This document shows positions 25,862-34,993 of a DNA stretch of 64,000 nt, piece by piece (position 1 is the first letter of the stretch; each line of letters starts with the position of its first letter). This DNA is from Catellatospora sp. KI3. Its GTDB lineage: Bacteria; Actinomycetota; Actinomycetes; Mycobacteriales; Micromonosporaceae. Under the pieces are notes generated by a model. That model was not told where the DNA came from. It saw only the letters and a program-made list of their open reading frames with translations, and ran no database searches. The position numbers and the translations under genes were made by a program. The DNA lies in NCBI RefSeq assembly GCF_029948125.1, contig NZ_JASAMB010000021.1:62001-126000 (forward strand). The letters run 5' to 3'.

Positions 25862-25890
25862 CCTCTACTAGAGCCTTATGGTTATGTCAA
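25862..25890 (-). promoter_or_regulatory. Predicted ftsZ promoter
   Basis: Minus strand TTGACA, 17 bases, TAGAGG. The -35 is a perfect match; the -10 is weak. It lies in the 253-base gap between ftsQ and ftsZ, which is AT-rich here compared with its surroundings. A separate ftsZ promoter in this gap is known in other actinomycetes. Confidence 0.5.
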
Positions 25891-25921
25891 TCATTGTCTC
25901 GTACGAAAACGTAAGCGTCGG

Positions 25922-25952
25922 CACGCCGTGATCCAAGGACCGCGACGGCGTG
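25922..25952 (-). terminator. Hairpin in ftsQ-ftsZ gap
   Basis: Stem cacgccgt / acggcgtg with a 15-base loop, directly between the ftsQ stop (25985) and the ftsZ promoter. It may reduce read-through from the dcw operon. Confidence 0.4.
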
Positions 25953-25984
25953 TCACGTCTTCCACTGTGGAGCAATCGCGCCAC

Positions 25985-26812
25985 TCACCCCAGCGTGACC
26001 ACATCCGGCACGCCGCTGACGTCGATCAGCTTGTCCGGTTTGCTCAGCAGGGCCGTGGCCACCTTCGCCTTGCTCACGCTCTCCTCCGCGTCGCCCCAGG
26101 TCACGACCCGGTCGCCGCGCAGCTCCAGCCGGATGCGCGCCGGCCCGTCGACGATCAGGGTGTCCAGGTCCCGGCGCAGCTCCTTCGTCAGCGCCCGCAG
26201 CACGGTGAGCGCCGCCTGGGTGGAGACGTCCTGCGGACCCGGCGTGGCCAGCCGCACCCGCACGAGGCCGGACGGCAGGCTGGAGACCGTACGGTAGATC
26301 ACACCATGATCGTCGAAAAGATCATACTTCTTTCCGACCGGGACACCGGCGACCGCCGTGCGCTCCACGACGGTGATGACCAGAGTGGACGGCCAGCTGC
26401 GCGACACGTCGACCGTCAGCGCGGGCGGCAGCGCGGCGACTCGGGCGGCCACCGCGTCGGTGTCCACCCGGGCCAGCGGCGTGTCCAGCGGCACCCCGGC
26501 CGCCTCGCGCACCTGGTCGGCGTCGAGCACCAGCGCCCCCTCGACGTGGATGTCGCGTACGCCGAGCACCGGGGAGGCCAGGACCAGCCAGCTCAGCGCC
26601 CCGGCGACCAGGGCGACGGCGGCCACGGCGGCCAGCCGGGCCAGCAGCAGTCTGCGCCGCCGGGCCGGCCGCAGCCGCCCCCGCTTGCGCAGCAGCAGCT
26701 GGCGCCAGGCGGACTGGCGGCGCATGAACTGGCGCAGCGCCGGCGGGATGGCGTCGGTGCCCGCCCGCACCAGCCGCCAGCGGCGCCGTGAGTCCCCCGG
26801 CGAGTCCGGCAT
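25985..26812 (-). CDS. ftsQ: Cell division protein FtsQ
   Basis: 275 aa. A cytoplasmic basic N-terminus (RRRRLLLARL) leads to one transmembrane helix at about residues 62-83, a POTRA domain (VLGVRDIHVEGALVLDADQVREAAGV) and the FtsQ beta domain (RSWPSTLVITVVERTAVAGVPV). FtsQ bridges FtsL/FtsB and wall synthases at the septum. Its ATG overlaps the murC stop (TGATG), which indicates coupled translation. Confidence 0.95.
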   Translation of the reverse strand: MPDSPGDSRRRWRLVRAGTDAIPPALRQFMRRQSAWRQLLLRKRGRLRPARRRRLLLARLAAVAAVALVAGALSWLVLASPVLGVRDIHVEGALVLDADQVREAAGVPLDTPLARVDTDAVAARVAALPPALTVDVSRSWPSTLVITVVERTAVAGVPVGKKYDLFDDHGVIYRTVSSLPSGLVRVRLATPGPQDVSTQAALTVLRALTKELRRDLDTLIVDGPARIRLELRGDRVVTWGDAEESVSKAKVATALLSKPDKLIDVSGVPDVVTLG

Positions 26813-28284
26813 CAGGCAGGCTCACCCGGCTGGGCGTGGCGGGCGACGTACCCGTTGCCCTGGCCGCTGTGCCCGCTGAGCGCGGCCAGCAGCTCGTCGC
26901 CCATCAGCGAGATCGGCGGAGCGCCCATGGTGACCACCACGTCGCCCTCCTTGGCCCGGCGCACCACCTCGCCCGGCACGTCCTCCCACGACGGCACGAA
27001 CACCTTGTGGTCGGCGGGCAGCGGGATCGCCGCGGTCAGCGCCACGCCGCCCTCGCCCGGCTCCCGGTTCTCGCCGGGGCCGAAGACCTCCATCACCACG
27101 GCCTCGTCGGCCAGCGCCAGCGCCGTGGCCATCTCGGTCTGCAGGTCGCGGGTGCGGTACAGCCGGTACGGCTGGAACACCACCAGCAGCCGCCCGTCCC
27201 CGGCCACCTCGCGCAGCGTGCTCAGCGCGGCGGTCATCGAGGTCGGGTGGTAGGCGTACTCGTCGTAGACCCGTACCCCCGAGGTGATGCCCTTGAGCTC
27301 GAAGCGGCGGCGCACGCCCGGGTGCGCGGCCAGCGCGGCCGCGACCACCTGCGGGTCCAGCCCCAGCCGCAGCGCGGTGAGCACCGCGGCGGCGCTGTTG
27401 AGCCCCAGGTGGCGGCCGGGCACCGGCATCGAGAACTCGCCGAGCGACTCGCCGTCCAGGCTGGCCAGGTAGCGCACCCCGGCCGCGGTGGTGGTGATGT
27501 CGGTCAGCCGCAGGTCCGCGTCGGGCGACTCGCCGTACGTGTACACGACCCGCCCCTGCTCGCGCAGCCGCTGCGCGACCCGGCGGCTGCCCGCGTCGTC
27601 GGCGCAGGTGACCACGAAGCCCTCGGCCTCGACCAGCCCGCCGAACTCGACGAACGCGTCCTCCAGGTTGGCCAGCGTGCCGTACGTGTTGAGGTGGTCC
27701 TCCTCCACGTTCGTGATGATCGACACGTGCGGCCGGTACAGCAGGAACGACCGGTCGCTCTCGTCGGCCTCGGCGATGAAGTACTCCCCGGTGCCGTGGT
27801 GGGCGTTCGACCCGACCTCGGACAGCTCGCCGCCGATCACGAACGACGGCGCCAGCCCCGCGTGCTGGAAGATCAGCGTCAGCATCGACGTCGTCGTGGT
27901 CTTGCCGTGCGTACCCGCGACCGCGATGGTCTTGCGCCCGGTCATCGAGGCGGCCAGCGCCTCCGACCGGTGCAGCACCCGCAGGCCCCGGCGCCGCGCC
28001 TCGGCCAGCTCCAGGTGGTCGGCCGGGATCGCGGTCGAGTAGATGACCGTGTCCACCCCGTCGAGGTTGGACAGCTCATGGCTCATGTAGATGGTGCCGC
28101 CCAGGGCGCGCAGCCCGGCCAGGGCGGGCCACTCGCGCAGCTCCGAACCCGACACCGGCACCCCGCGGGTCAGCAGCAGCCGGGCCAGGCCGCTCATGCC
28201 CACCCCGCCGACGCCGATCATGTGCACCCGACCGAGGTCCTCCGCGGTGAGCACCCCCGCCGGGATCATCTCCGCCGTCTCCAC
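26812..28284 (-). CDS. murC: UDP-N-acetylmuramate--L-alanine ligase
   Basis: 490 aa. N-terminal UDP-binding Rossmann part HMIGVGGVGMSGLARLLL, ATP-binding GTHGKTTTTSML at about residue 125, then EADESDRSFL, NVEEDHLN and DEYAYHPTSM typical of MurC. It adds L-Ala to UDP-MurNAc, the first step of stem peptide assembly in the cytoplasm. It overlaps ftsQ and is 11 bases after murG. Confidence 0.97.
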   Translation of the reverse strand: METAEMIPAGVLTAEDLGRVHMIGVGGVGMSGLARLLLTRGVPVSGSELREWPALAGLRALGGTIYMSHELSNLDGVDTVIYSTAIPADHLELAEARRRGLRVLHRSEALAASMTGRKTIAVAGTHGKTTTTSMLTLIFQHAGLAPSFVIGGELSEVGSNAHHGTGEYFIAEADESDRSFLLYRPHVSIITNVEEDHLNTYGTLANLEDAFVEFGGLVEAEGFVVTCADDAGSRRVAQRLREQGRVVYTYGESPDADLRLTDITTTAAGVRYLASLDGESLGEFSMPVPGRHLGLNSAAAVLTALRLGLDPQVVAAALAAHPGVRRRFELKGITSGVRVYDEYAYHPTSMTAALSTLREVAGDGRLLVVFQPYRLYRTRDLQTEMATALALADEAVVMEVFGPGENREPGEGGVALTAAIPLPADHKVFVPSWEDVPGEVVRRAKEGDVVVTMGAPPISLMGDELLAALSGHSGQGNGYVARHAQPGEPA

Positions 28285-28295
28285 GTGCAGCCTCC

Positions 28296-29426
28296 TCAGT
28301 GCTTGCCCGGGGCCGCCAGGGCGGCCATCAGGAACGAGCGCAGCTGCTCGTCCCCATCACGTCGACCGTACGCGGCCGCGGCGGTGCCCATCGCGTGCAG
28401 GCGGCCCGGGTCGGTCACGAGCGGCACCACGTTCTGCTCGATCCAGCCCGGGGTCAGGTCGCCGTCGTCGACGATGAGACCACCACCTGCCTCAACGACC
28501 GGGAGCGCGTTGCGCCGCTGCTCGCCGTTGCCGAACGGCAGCGGCACGTAGATCGCGGGCAGCCCGATCGCGGCGGTCTCCGCGCAGGTCATCGCACCGC
28601 CCCGGCACAGCGCCAGGTCGGCCGCGGCGTAGCCGAGTTCCATCTCGTTGATGAACTTCACCCGCACGTACGGCGCGGCCAGGTCGGCCGGCACGTCGAA
28701 GTCCTCGTTGCGGGCGCCGATGACGTGCAGCACCTGCACCCCGGCGTTGGTGATCGCCTTGGCGGCCCCGGCCACGGCCAGGTTGATCGAGCGCGCGCCC
28801 TGCGAGGCGCCGAAGACGAACAGGGTGGGCCGGTGCGGGTCCAGCCCGAAGTGGGCGCGGGCCCGCTCGCGCAGCGCCGCCCGGTCCAGCCCGGCGATGG
28901 TGCGCCGCAGCGGCACGCCGACCACGGTGCCCGCGCGCAGCGACTCGTCCTGGGACGGCTGGTGCGGGAAGCCCAGCGCCAGGTTGTCGGTGAAGCGCAT
29001 GCCCAGCTTGTTGGCCACGCCCGCCGGGACGTTCACCTCGTGGATCACGATCGGGGTGTGCCGGCGCCACGCGGCCAGGTACGCCGGGACGGAGACGTAC
29101 CCGCCGAAGCCCACCACCGCGTCGGCCTCGACCTCGTCCATGACCGCGCGCGCCGCCTTGCTGGAGCGCCACATGCGGTCCGGGGTGCGCAGCAGGTTCA
29201 TGTTGAGCGAGCGCGGCAGCTGGAACGCCGGGATGTGCCGCAGGTCGTAGCCCGCGGCCGGGATCAGCTCGGTCTCCAGCCCGCGCGGGGTGCCCAGGCA
29301 GGTGATGCGGATGTCGGGGTCGTGCCGCCGCAGGCAGTCCGCGAAGGCCAGCAGGGGGTAGATGTGCCCCCCGGTCCCGCCTCCGGCCAGCACCACCGAA
29401 CGCAGTCGGCCGCCACCGCTCACCAT
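28296..29426 (-). CDS. murG: UDP-GlcNAc transferase MurG
   Basis: 376 aa from ATG 29426, sharing the A of the ftsW stop (TGATG). VLAGGGTGGHIYPLLAFA is the G loop, VGFGGYVSVPAYLAAW and HEVNVPAGVANKLG the lipid I side, and CRGGAMTCAETAAIGLPAIYVPLPF the UDP-GlcNAc site. It converts lipid I to lipid II at the inner face of the membrane. The much longer open frame upstream in this phase lies over ftsW and is not coding. Confidence 0.97.
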   Translation of the reverse strand: MVSGGGRLRSVVLAGGGTGGHIYPLLAFADCLRRHDPDIRITCLGTPRGLETELIPAAGYDLRHIPAFQLPRSLNMNLLRTPDRMWRSSKAARAVMDEVEADAVVGFGGYVSVPAYLAAWRRHTPIVIHEVNVPAGVANKLGMRFTDNLALGFPHQPSQDESLRAGTVVGVPLRRTIAGLDRAALRERARAHFGLDPHRPTLFVFGASQGARSINLAVAGAAKAITNAGVQVLHVIGARNEDFDVPADLAAPYVRVKFINEMELGYAAADLALCRGGAMTCAETAAIGLPAIYVPLPFGNGEQRRNALPVVEAGGGLIVDDGDLTPGWIEQNVVPLVTDPGRLHAMGTAAAAYGRRDGDEQLRSFLMAALAAPGKH

Positions 29427-30889
29427 CACCGTCTCCTCTCCGTCGGTCCACCCCGCCGGGCCGCCGGCTCTTTCGCCTTCGGCTCCGGGCCGCCCTTGGC
29501 CGCCGGTTCGGCCGCCGCGGCGTCGGCCGGGCGGGCCGGCGCCGGAAGCGCGGGCAACGGCGCCCACACTAGCTGGACCCACTTCGGCGCCGGACGGGCG
29601 TGCAGGGCTCGGGCCGCGTCGGGCTCGGCGCGGGCGAACGAGGCGAGCATGCCGACCGCGGCCAGGGTGACCACCAGCGCGGTGCCGCCGTCGGAGATGA
29701 ACGGCAGCGGCAGACCGGTGATGGGCAGCAGCTTCACCACCCCGCCGATGTTGATCACAGCCTGGGAGACCAGCCACAGCGTCACCGCGCAGGCCGCCAT
29801 CCGGCGGAACGGGTCCTGCACCCGCCGCGCGATCCGCAGCCCGGTGTAGGTCAGCACCGCGAACAGCGACAGCACCACCAGGCAGCCGACCACGCCCAGC
29901 TCCTCGGCGATGACCGCGAAGATGAAGTCGTTGTGCGCGCTGGGCAGCCAGTTCCACTTCAGGCTGCTCTTGCCCAGGCCCACCCCGAACCAGCCGCCGT
30001 CGGCGATCGCCAGCAGGCCCTGCTTGGCCTGGTAGCAGCTCTCGTCGCGGGCGTAGCAGGCGATGATGTCGGCGTCGGACTGGAAGAACGCGCCGAACCG
30101 GCCGGACCGGTACCCGCCGCCGACCGGCGCCATGATCAGCAGCGCGATGCCGCCCAGTCCCGCGCCGATCAGCATGCCGAAGAAGCGCATCGGCACGCCC
30201 GCGGCCCACAGCAGGCCGATGAACAGGATCAGCAGGCACAGCATGGTGCCCAGGTCGGTGTAGCCGACCAGCACGAACAGCAGCCCCACCACCGGGAACA
30301 GCGGCGTCAGCAGCTCGCGCGGGTTCACGATCGACTTGCCCTTGCGGGTGAGCACGTCGGCGCCCCACAGCACCAGCGCGAACTTGGCCAGCTCGGAGGG
30401 CTGCAACTGGACCGGGCCCAGGTAGAGCCAGAGCGTCTCGGAGTGGATGAAGCCGATGCGCGGGGCGGGCAGGGCCTTGGCGGCGTACAGCAGGGCGATG
30501 CCGTCCATGATGACCAGCAGGACCAGCGACACGGTCAGCGAGATCTTGGCGATGGCCCGGAAGGTGCGCCGGGGCAGCCGCTGGCAGACCCAGAACGCGG
30601 CCAGGCCCACCACCGCCGCGCCGATCTGCTGGGCGATCACGGCGTAGGCGTTGCCGCTGGTGTTGTACGCCTTCACGCTGGTCGCCGAGAAGACCATGGC
30701 CAGGCCGATCACCAGCAGCAGGCCCGCGCTGGCCAGCAGCAGGTAGTACGACGCGAGCGGGCGGGCCAGCAGGCCGCGCAGCGCGAAGATCCAGGCGAAG
30801 GGATCCAACCGGGGGGTACGGGGGTCCGGCGCGCTCGCCGCCGTCTCAGCTGGTGGGGGCGCGGTGGCCGTACGGGCGTCACCGGTCAT
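29426..30889 (-). CDS. ftsW: Septal peptidoglycan glycosyltransferase FtsW
   Basis: 487 aa, SEDS family with about ten transmembrane helices. Marker blocks are GLAMVFSATSVKAY, PSELAKFALVLWGADVL with the catalytic Asp further on in the extracellular loop, HNDFIFAVIAEELGVVG and GLPLPFISDGGTALV. The C-terminal 60 residues are a Pro/Ala/Lys-rich cytoplasmic tail (EPKAKEPAARRGGPTERRR). It polymerises lipid II at the septum together with FtsI. Confidence 0.97.
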   Translation of the reverse strand: MTGDARTATAPPPAETAASAPDPRTPRLDPFAWIFALRGLLARPLASYYLLLASAGLLLVIGLAMVFSATSVKAYNTSGNAYAVIAQQIGAAVVGLAAFWVCQRLPRRTFRAIAKISLTVSLVLLVIMDGIALLYAAKALPAPRIGFIHSETLWLYLGPVQLQPSELAKFALVLWGADVLTRKGKSIVNPRELLTPLFPVVGLLFVLVGYTDLGTMLCLLILFIGLLWAAGVPMRFFGMLIGAGLGGIALLIMAPVGGGYRSGRFGAFFQSDADIIACYARDESCYQAKQGLLAIADGGWFGVGLGKSSLKWNWLPSAHNDFIFAVIAEELGVVGCLVVLSLFAVLTYTGLRIARRVQDPFRRMAACAVTLWLVSQAVINIGGVVKLLPITGLPLPFISDGGTALVVTLAAVGMLASFARAEPDAARALHARPAPKWVQLVWAPLPALPAPARPADAAAAEPAAKGGPEPKAKEPAARRGGPTERRR

Positions 30890-30949
30890 CGTCGGCTGCT
30901 CCGATCTCGGCTGGTGGTCGCGGCGGGCACCCCCGCGCCTTCTATTGAC

Positions 30950-31002
30950 ACTGGCCTATCCAGTGGACAGTTTTCGGGAATCCGTCCTCTAGATAGGCCA
31001 GC
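30950..31002. repeat. 53-bp palindromic repeat, family B copy 2
   Basis: Inverted copy of the element at 24469: arms actggcctat / ataggccagc with the same ctctagataggcc and ggacagt blocks inside. It lies between ftsW and murD, which elsewhere are usually adjacent, within a 167-base gap. Confidence 0.85.
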
Positions 31003-31056
31003 GTCAATTTCAAGCCGGGTGCTCCGCGCGGGGCGGACGGGACGGCGCTGGGCGGG

Positions 31057-32451
31057 TCAGGTGGTCGGGAGGGTGTGGACGGCGCGGGCGAAGGCGTCGC
31101 CGCGGGCGGCGTAGCTGGTGAACATGTCCAGGGAGGCGGCGGCGGGCGCGAGCAGCACCGTGTCGCCGGGCGAGGCGAGGCGGGCGGCGGCGGCCACGAC
31201 GTCTTCCATCGCCCCATCATCGGTGCGCGCCACGTCCACCACCGGCAGGTGCGGCGCGTGTCGCGCGAGCGCGGCCGCGACCTGGGCCCGGTCGACGCCC
31301 AGCAGCACCGCCCCGGCCAGCCGGGGCGCGACCTGCGCCGTCAACTCGTCGATGTCGACGCCCTTGAGCTGCCCCCCGGCCACCCACACGATCCGCTCGT
31401 ACGACACCAGCGACGCCTGCGCCGCGTGCGGGTTGGTGGCCTTGCTGTCGTCGACCCAGCGCACCCCGCCGACGGTGGCGACGGTGGCGTTGCGGTGCGG
31501 CTCGGGCACGTACCCGGCCAGGCCGCGCTGGATCGCCTCGTGCGGGACCCCGGCCGACAGCGCCAGTGCGGCGGCGGCCAGCGCGTTGGCGACGTTGTGC
31601 GCGCCGACGGGGCGGATGTCGGCCAGGGTGGCCAGCTCGCGGGCGTCGCCCTCGCCGGTGCGGTCGACGAGGACGTCCTCGACCACGCCGACGCAGCCGC
31701 GCGGCGGCACGTCGAGGGTGAACCCGATCAGCGGGCCGGCGGCGCCCGACGCGTGCAGGCCCTCCAGTAGCCGCCGTACGCGCGGATCGTCGAGGTTGCC
31801 GACCGCGGTGCCCCCGGCGGCGGCCGAGCGCCACACGGCCGTCTTGGCGCCCGCGTAGTGGTCGAAGTCGCCGTGCCAGTCGAGGTGGTCGTCGGCGAGG
31901 TTGAGCAGCGCGCCGCCGTGCGGGGCGAGCGTGGACGACCAGTGCAGCTGGAAGCTGGACAGCTCGACGGCGAGCACATCGTAGCCGCCGGGGCCGCCGT
32001 GCTGGCAGTCGACCAGCGGCCTGCCGATGTTGCCGACGGCCGCGGTGCGCAGGCCCGCCGCGGCGAGCATCGACGCGAGCATGGTCACCGTGGTGGTCTT
32101 GCCGTTGGTGCCGGTGACGGCGAGCCAGCGGGGCGCGTCGGGGCCGCGCAGGCGCCAGGCCAGCTCGGGTTCGCTGTACACCTCGATGCCCTTGGCCGCC
32201 GCGGCCACCGCCAGCGGGTGGTGCGGCGGGAAGCCGGGCGAGACGACCAGGTCGTCGACGCCCGACAGCAGGCCCGCCGGGTCGGGTTCGCCGATCACCA
32301 CGCCGATGCCGGCGGCCGCGAGCCGCTCGGTGTCGGCCGAGGCCGCCCGGTCGACCACGGTCACCTCGGCACCGAGGCCGGCCAGGGCGGTGGCGCAGGC
32401 GGCTCCCGCCATCCGCGCCCCGGCCACCAGGACCGAGCGGCCCTCGTACAT
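31057..32451 (-). CDS. murD: UDP-MurNAc-L-alanine--D-glutamate ligase
   Basis: 464 aa from ATG 32451, six bases after the mraY stop. SVLVAGARMAGAACATAL is the UDP-binding N-terminus, AVTGTNGKTTTVTMLASML the ATP loop, and NLADDHLDWHGDFDHYAGAK and WVDDSKATNPHAA the Mur ligase metal and carbamate regions. It adds D-Glu to the stem peptide. It ends the first block of the dcw operon before the repeat-bearing gap. Confidence 0.97.
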   Translation of the reverse strand: MYEGRSVLVAGARMAGAACATALAGLGAEVTVVDRAASADTERLAAAGIGVVIGEPDPAGLLSGVDDLVVSPGFPPHHPLAVAAAAKGIEVYSEPELAWRLRGPDAPRWLAVTGTNGKTTTVTMLASMLAAAGLRTAAVGNIGRPLVDCQHGGPGGYDVLAVELSSFQLHWSSTLAPHGGALLNLADDHLDWHGDFDHYAGAKTAVWRSAAAGGTAVGNLDDPRVRRLLEGLHASGAAGPLIGFTLDVPPRGCVGVVEDVLVDRTGEGDARELATLADIRPVGAHNVANALAAAALALSAGVPHEAIQRGLAGYVPEPHRNATVATVGGVRWVDDSKATNPHAAQASLVSYERIVWVAGGQLKGVDIDELTAQVAPRLAGAVLLGVDRAQVAAALARHAPHLPVVDVARTDDGAMEDVVAAAARLASPGDTVLLAPAAASLDMFTSYAARGDAFARAVHTLPTT

Positions 32452-32456
32452 CGAAG

Positions 32457-33563
32457 TCACCCCATCACGCGCAGGAAGTCGCTGTAGAAGATGCCCAGGC
32501 CGATCGCCACCCCGATGCCTCCGATGATCCAGAAGCGGACGACGATGTTGACCTCGCTCCAGCCTGCCAACTCGAAGTGGTGCTGCAGCGGCGACATGCG
32601 GAAGACGCGTTTGCCGGTGGTCCGGAACGAGATCACCTGGATCACCACCGACATCGTGATGATCACGAACAGGCCGCCGACGATGAGCAGCAGCAGCTCC
32701 GTACGCGTGGCCATGGCCAGGCCCGCGATGAGGCCGCCCAGGCCCAGCGCGCCGGTGTCGCCCATGAAGATCCGGGCCGGCGAGGTGTTCCACCACAGGA
32801 AGCCCACGCACGCCCCGGCCGCCGCGGCGGCGATCATGGAGATCTCCAGCGGGTCGCGCACCAGGTAGCAGTAGTTGCTGGCGGTGCGCATGTAGCCCTC
32901 GTCGGCGCACCAGTGCTGGTACTGCCAGGCCGCGATGAAGCTGTACGCCCCGAGCACCATCACCGACGCGCCGGTGGCCAGGCCGTCCAGGCCGTCGGTG
33001 AGGTTCACGCCGTTGGTCGCGCCGAGCACGATGAACACGAAGACGATGATCGCGCCGATCTTGCCCAGATCGATCCAGCTGATGTCGCGGACGAACGAGA
33101 TGTGGGTGGAGCCGACGCTCTGCCCGTTGGAGCCGGGGTCCGACAGCGCGATGACACCGAAGGCCGCGCCCACGAGCAGCTGGCCGAGCAGCTTGCCGCG
33201 CTTGTTCAGGCCGCCGCTGTTGCGCCGGCGCACCTTCAGGAAGTCGTCGATGAAGCCGACCGCGCCGCAGAACACGAACAGGCCGAGCAGCACCAGCGCC
33301 GTGGTGGTCGGCTTGACCTGGGCGATCTGCTCCTTCGGCAGGGTGGTCAGGCTCAGGTGGGCCACCACGTACGCGATGACGGTCGCGGCGATGAACACCA
33401 CGCCGCCCATCGTGGGCGTGCCCTTCTTGCCCAGGTGGGACTGCGGGCCGTCGGAGCGGATCGGCTGACCCGCCTTGAGCCGGCTGAAGGCCCGGATGGC
33501 GATGGGGGTGCAGAAGAGGGATATCGCGAACGCCACCAGGATCGCGACGATGATGGATCTCAT
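32457..33563 (-). CDS. mraY: Phospho-MurNAc-pentapeptide translocase MraY
   Basis: 368 aa with ten transmembrane helices. Catalytic and substrate motifs are [38 protein letters not shown] and [12 protein letters not shown], plus [13 protein letters not shown] at the C-terminal loop. It makes lipid I from UDP-MurNAc-pentapeptide and undecaprenyl phosphate. Its ATG overlaps the murF stop by four bases. Confidence 0.98.
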   Translation of the reverse strand: MRSIIVAILVAFAISLFCTPIAIRAFSRLKAGQPIRSDGPQSHLGKKGTPTMGGVVFIAATVIAYVVAHLSLTTLPKEQIAQVKPTTTALVLLGLFVFCGAVGFIDDFLKVRRRNSGGLNKRGKLLGQLLVGAAFGVIALSDPGSNGQSVGSTHISFVRDISWIDLGKIGAIIVFVFIVLGATNGVNLTDGLDGLATGASVMVLGAYSFIAAWQYQHWCADEGYMRTASNYCYLVRDPLEISMIAAAAAGACVGFLWWNTSPARIFMGDTGALGLGGLIAGLAMATRTELLLLIVGGLFVIITMSVVIQVISFRTTGKRVFRMSPLQHHFELAGWSEVNIVVRFWIIGGIGVAIGLGIFYSDFLRVMG

Positions 33564-34993
33564 CGGTGGCCGTCTCCATCGCTCACGCCGACGGCGTGCG
33601 TCTCCCGAAGCGCGTCCACCACGTCCCAGGTCCGGTAGCGCGACCCCTTCACCAGCACCACGTCCGCGGCCCGTAGCCGCTCCCGCAGCGCGCCGATCGC
33701 CGCCGCCTGATCGCTGACCAGCACCGACTCACCTTCCCAATGCCGCACCGAGGCCGCGCCGTCGAGGATCGGCGCGGCGGACTCGCCCACCACGATGAGC
33801 AGACCGACGCCGAGCGTAGCGGCCAGTGCGCCGACCTCCGCATGGCCGTCGCGCTCCGCCTGGCCCAGCTCGGCCATGTACCCGAGCACCGCCACGGTCC
33901 GGCGGCCCGCGCCGGTGTCCGCCGCGGCGCCGCCGCCCAGCGCCGACAGGGCGCGCAGCGCCGCGGCGGTGGAGGCGGGGTTCGCGTTGTACGAGTCGTC
34001 GATGACCGTGACACCGTCGGCACGGTCGAAAACATCCATCCTTCGGGTCGAGACTGTGCGCAACCGGGCCAGCGCCGCGGCCAGTTCGGCCCACGGCATG
34101 CCGCAGTGCAGCGCCACGGCCGCGGCCAGCAGCGTGTTGCCCACCTGGTGCGCGCCGGTCAGCGCCAGCTCCACCGGCGCCGAGTTCCCCTCGTGCACCA
34201 GCGTGTACGACGCCCGCCCGCGCTCGTCGAGCACCACGTCCACCGCGCGCAGCCCGGCGCCCTCGGCCTGCCCGGCCAGCACCACCGGCGCGGCGGTGAC
34301 CGCCGCCATGGCGGCCACGCGCGGGTCGTCGGCGTTGAGCACCGCGAGCCCGTCGGCGGGCAGCGCCTGCGGCAGCTCGGACTTCGCGGCGGCGATGCCG
34401 TCGACCGAGCCGAACTCGCCGATGTGCGCGACCCCGACGTTGACCACGACGCCGATGCGCGGCGGCGCGATCTCGCACAGGTGCCGGATGTGCCCGGCCC
34501 CCCGCGCGCCCATCTCCAGCACCAGGAACCGCGTCTTCTCGTCCGCCCGCAGCACCGTGTACGGCAGGCCGAGCTCGTTGTTGAAGCTGCCCGGCGGGAC
34601 CACCGTCGGCCCGATCTCGTTCAGCAGCTGGCCGATCAGGTCCTTGGTGGTGGTCTTGCCCGAGGAGCCGGTGATGCCCACGACGGTCACGTCGAGCCGG
34701 TCGAGCACCGCGCGCGCCAGCCGGGTCAGCGCGTCCAGCGGGTCGTCGACCAGGATCATCGGCACGCCCGGCAGCGCCCGGGTGCCCAGCACCGCCGCCG
34801 CGCCCGCGGCCACGGCGGTCGGGGCGAAGTCGTGGCCGTCGGCCTGCTCGCCCGCGAACGCGGCGAACAGGCCGCCCTCGGTCACCTTGCGCGAGTCGAA
34901 CTCCACCGTGCCGAGCACGCGCGCGGCCGGGTCGGCCCCGTGCAGCGTGCCGTCCACGGCGGCGGCCACCTCGGCCAGCGTCATCGGGATCAT
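33560..34993 (-). CDS. murF: UDP-MurNAc-tripeptide D-alanyl-D-alanine ligase
   Basis: 477 aa from ATG 34993; a second in-frame Met lies three codons later. [18 protein letters not shown] is the UDP-sugar domain, [19 protein letters not shown] the ATP loop, [19 protein letters not shown] the Mg/substrate segment and [12 protein letters not shown] the carbamylated-Lys and C-terminal domain link. It attaches D-Ala-D-Ala. It overlaps murE by four bases and mraY by four. Confidence 0.97.
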   Translation of the reverse strand: MIPMTLAEVAAAVDGTLHGADPAARVLGTVEFDSRKVTEGGLFAAFAGEQADGHDFAPTAVAAGAAAVLGTRALPGVPMILVDDPLDALTRLARAVLDRLDVTVVGITGSSGKTTTKDLIGQLLNEIGPTVVPPGSFNNELGLPYTVLRADEKTRFLVLEMGARGAGHIRHLCEIAPPRIGVVVNVGVAHIGEFGSVDGIAAAKSELPQALPADGLAVLNADDPRVAAMAAVTAAPVVLAGQAEGAGLRAVDVVLDERGRASYTLVHEGNSAPVELALTGAHQVGNTLLAAAVALHCGMPWAELAAALARLRTVSTRRMDVFDRADGVTVIDDSYNANPASTAAALRALSALGGGAAADTGAGRRTVAVLGYMAELGQAERDGHAEVGALAATLGVGLLIVVGESAAPILDGAASVRHWEGESVLVSDQAAAIGALRERLRAADVVLVKGSRYRTWDVVDALRETHAVGVSDGDGHR

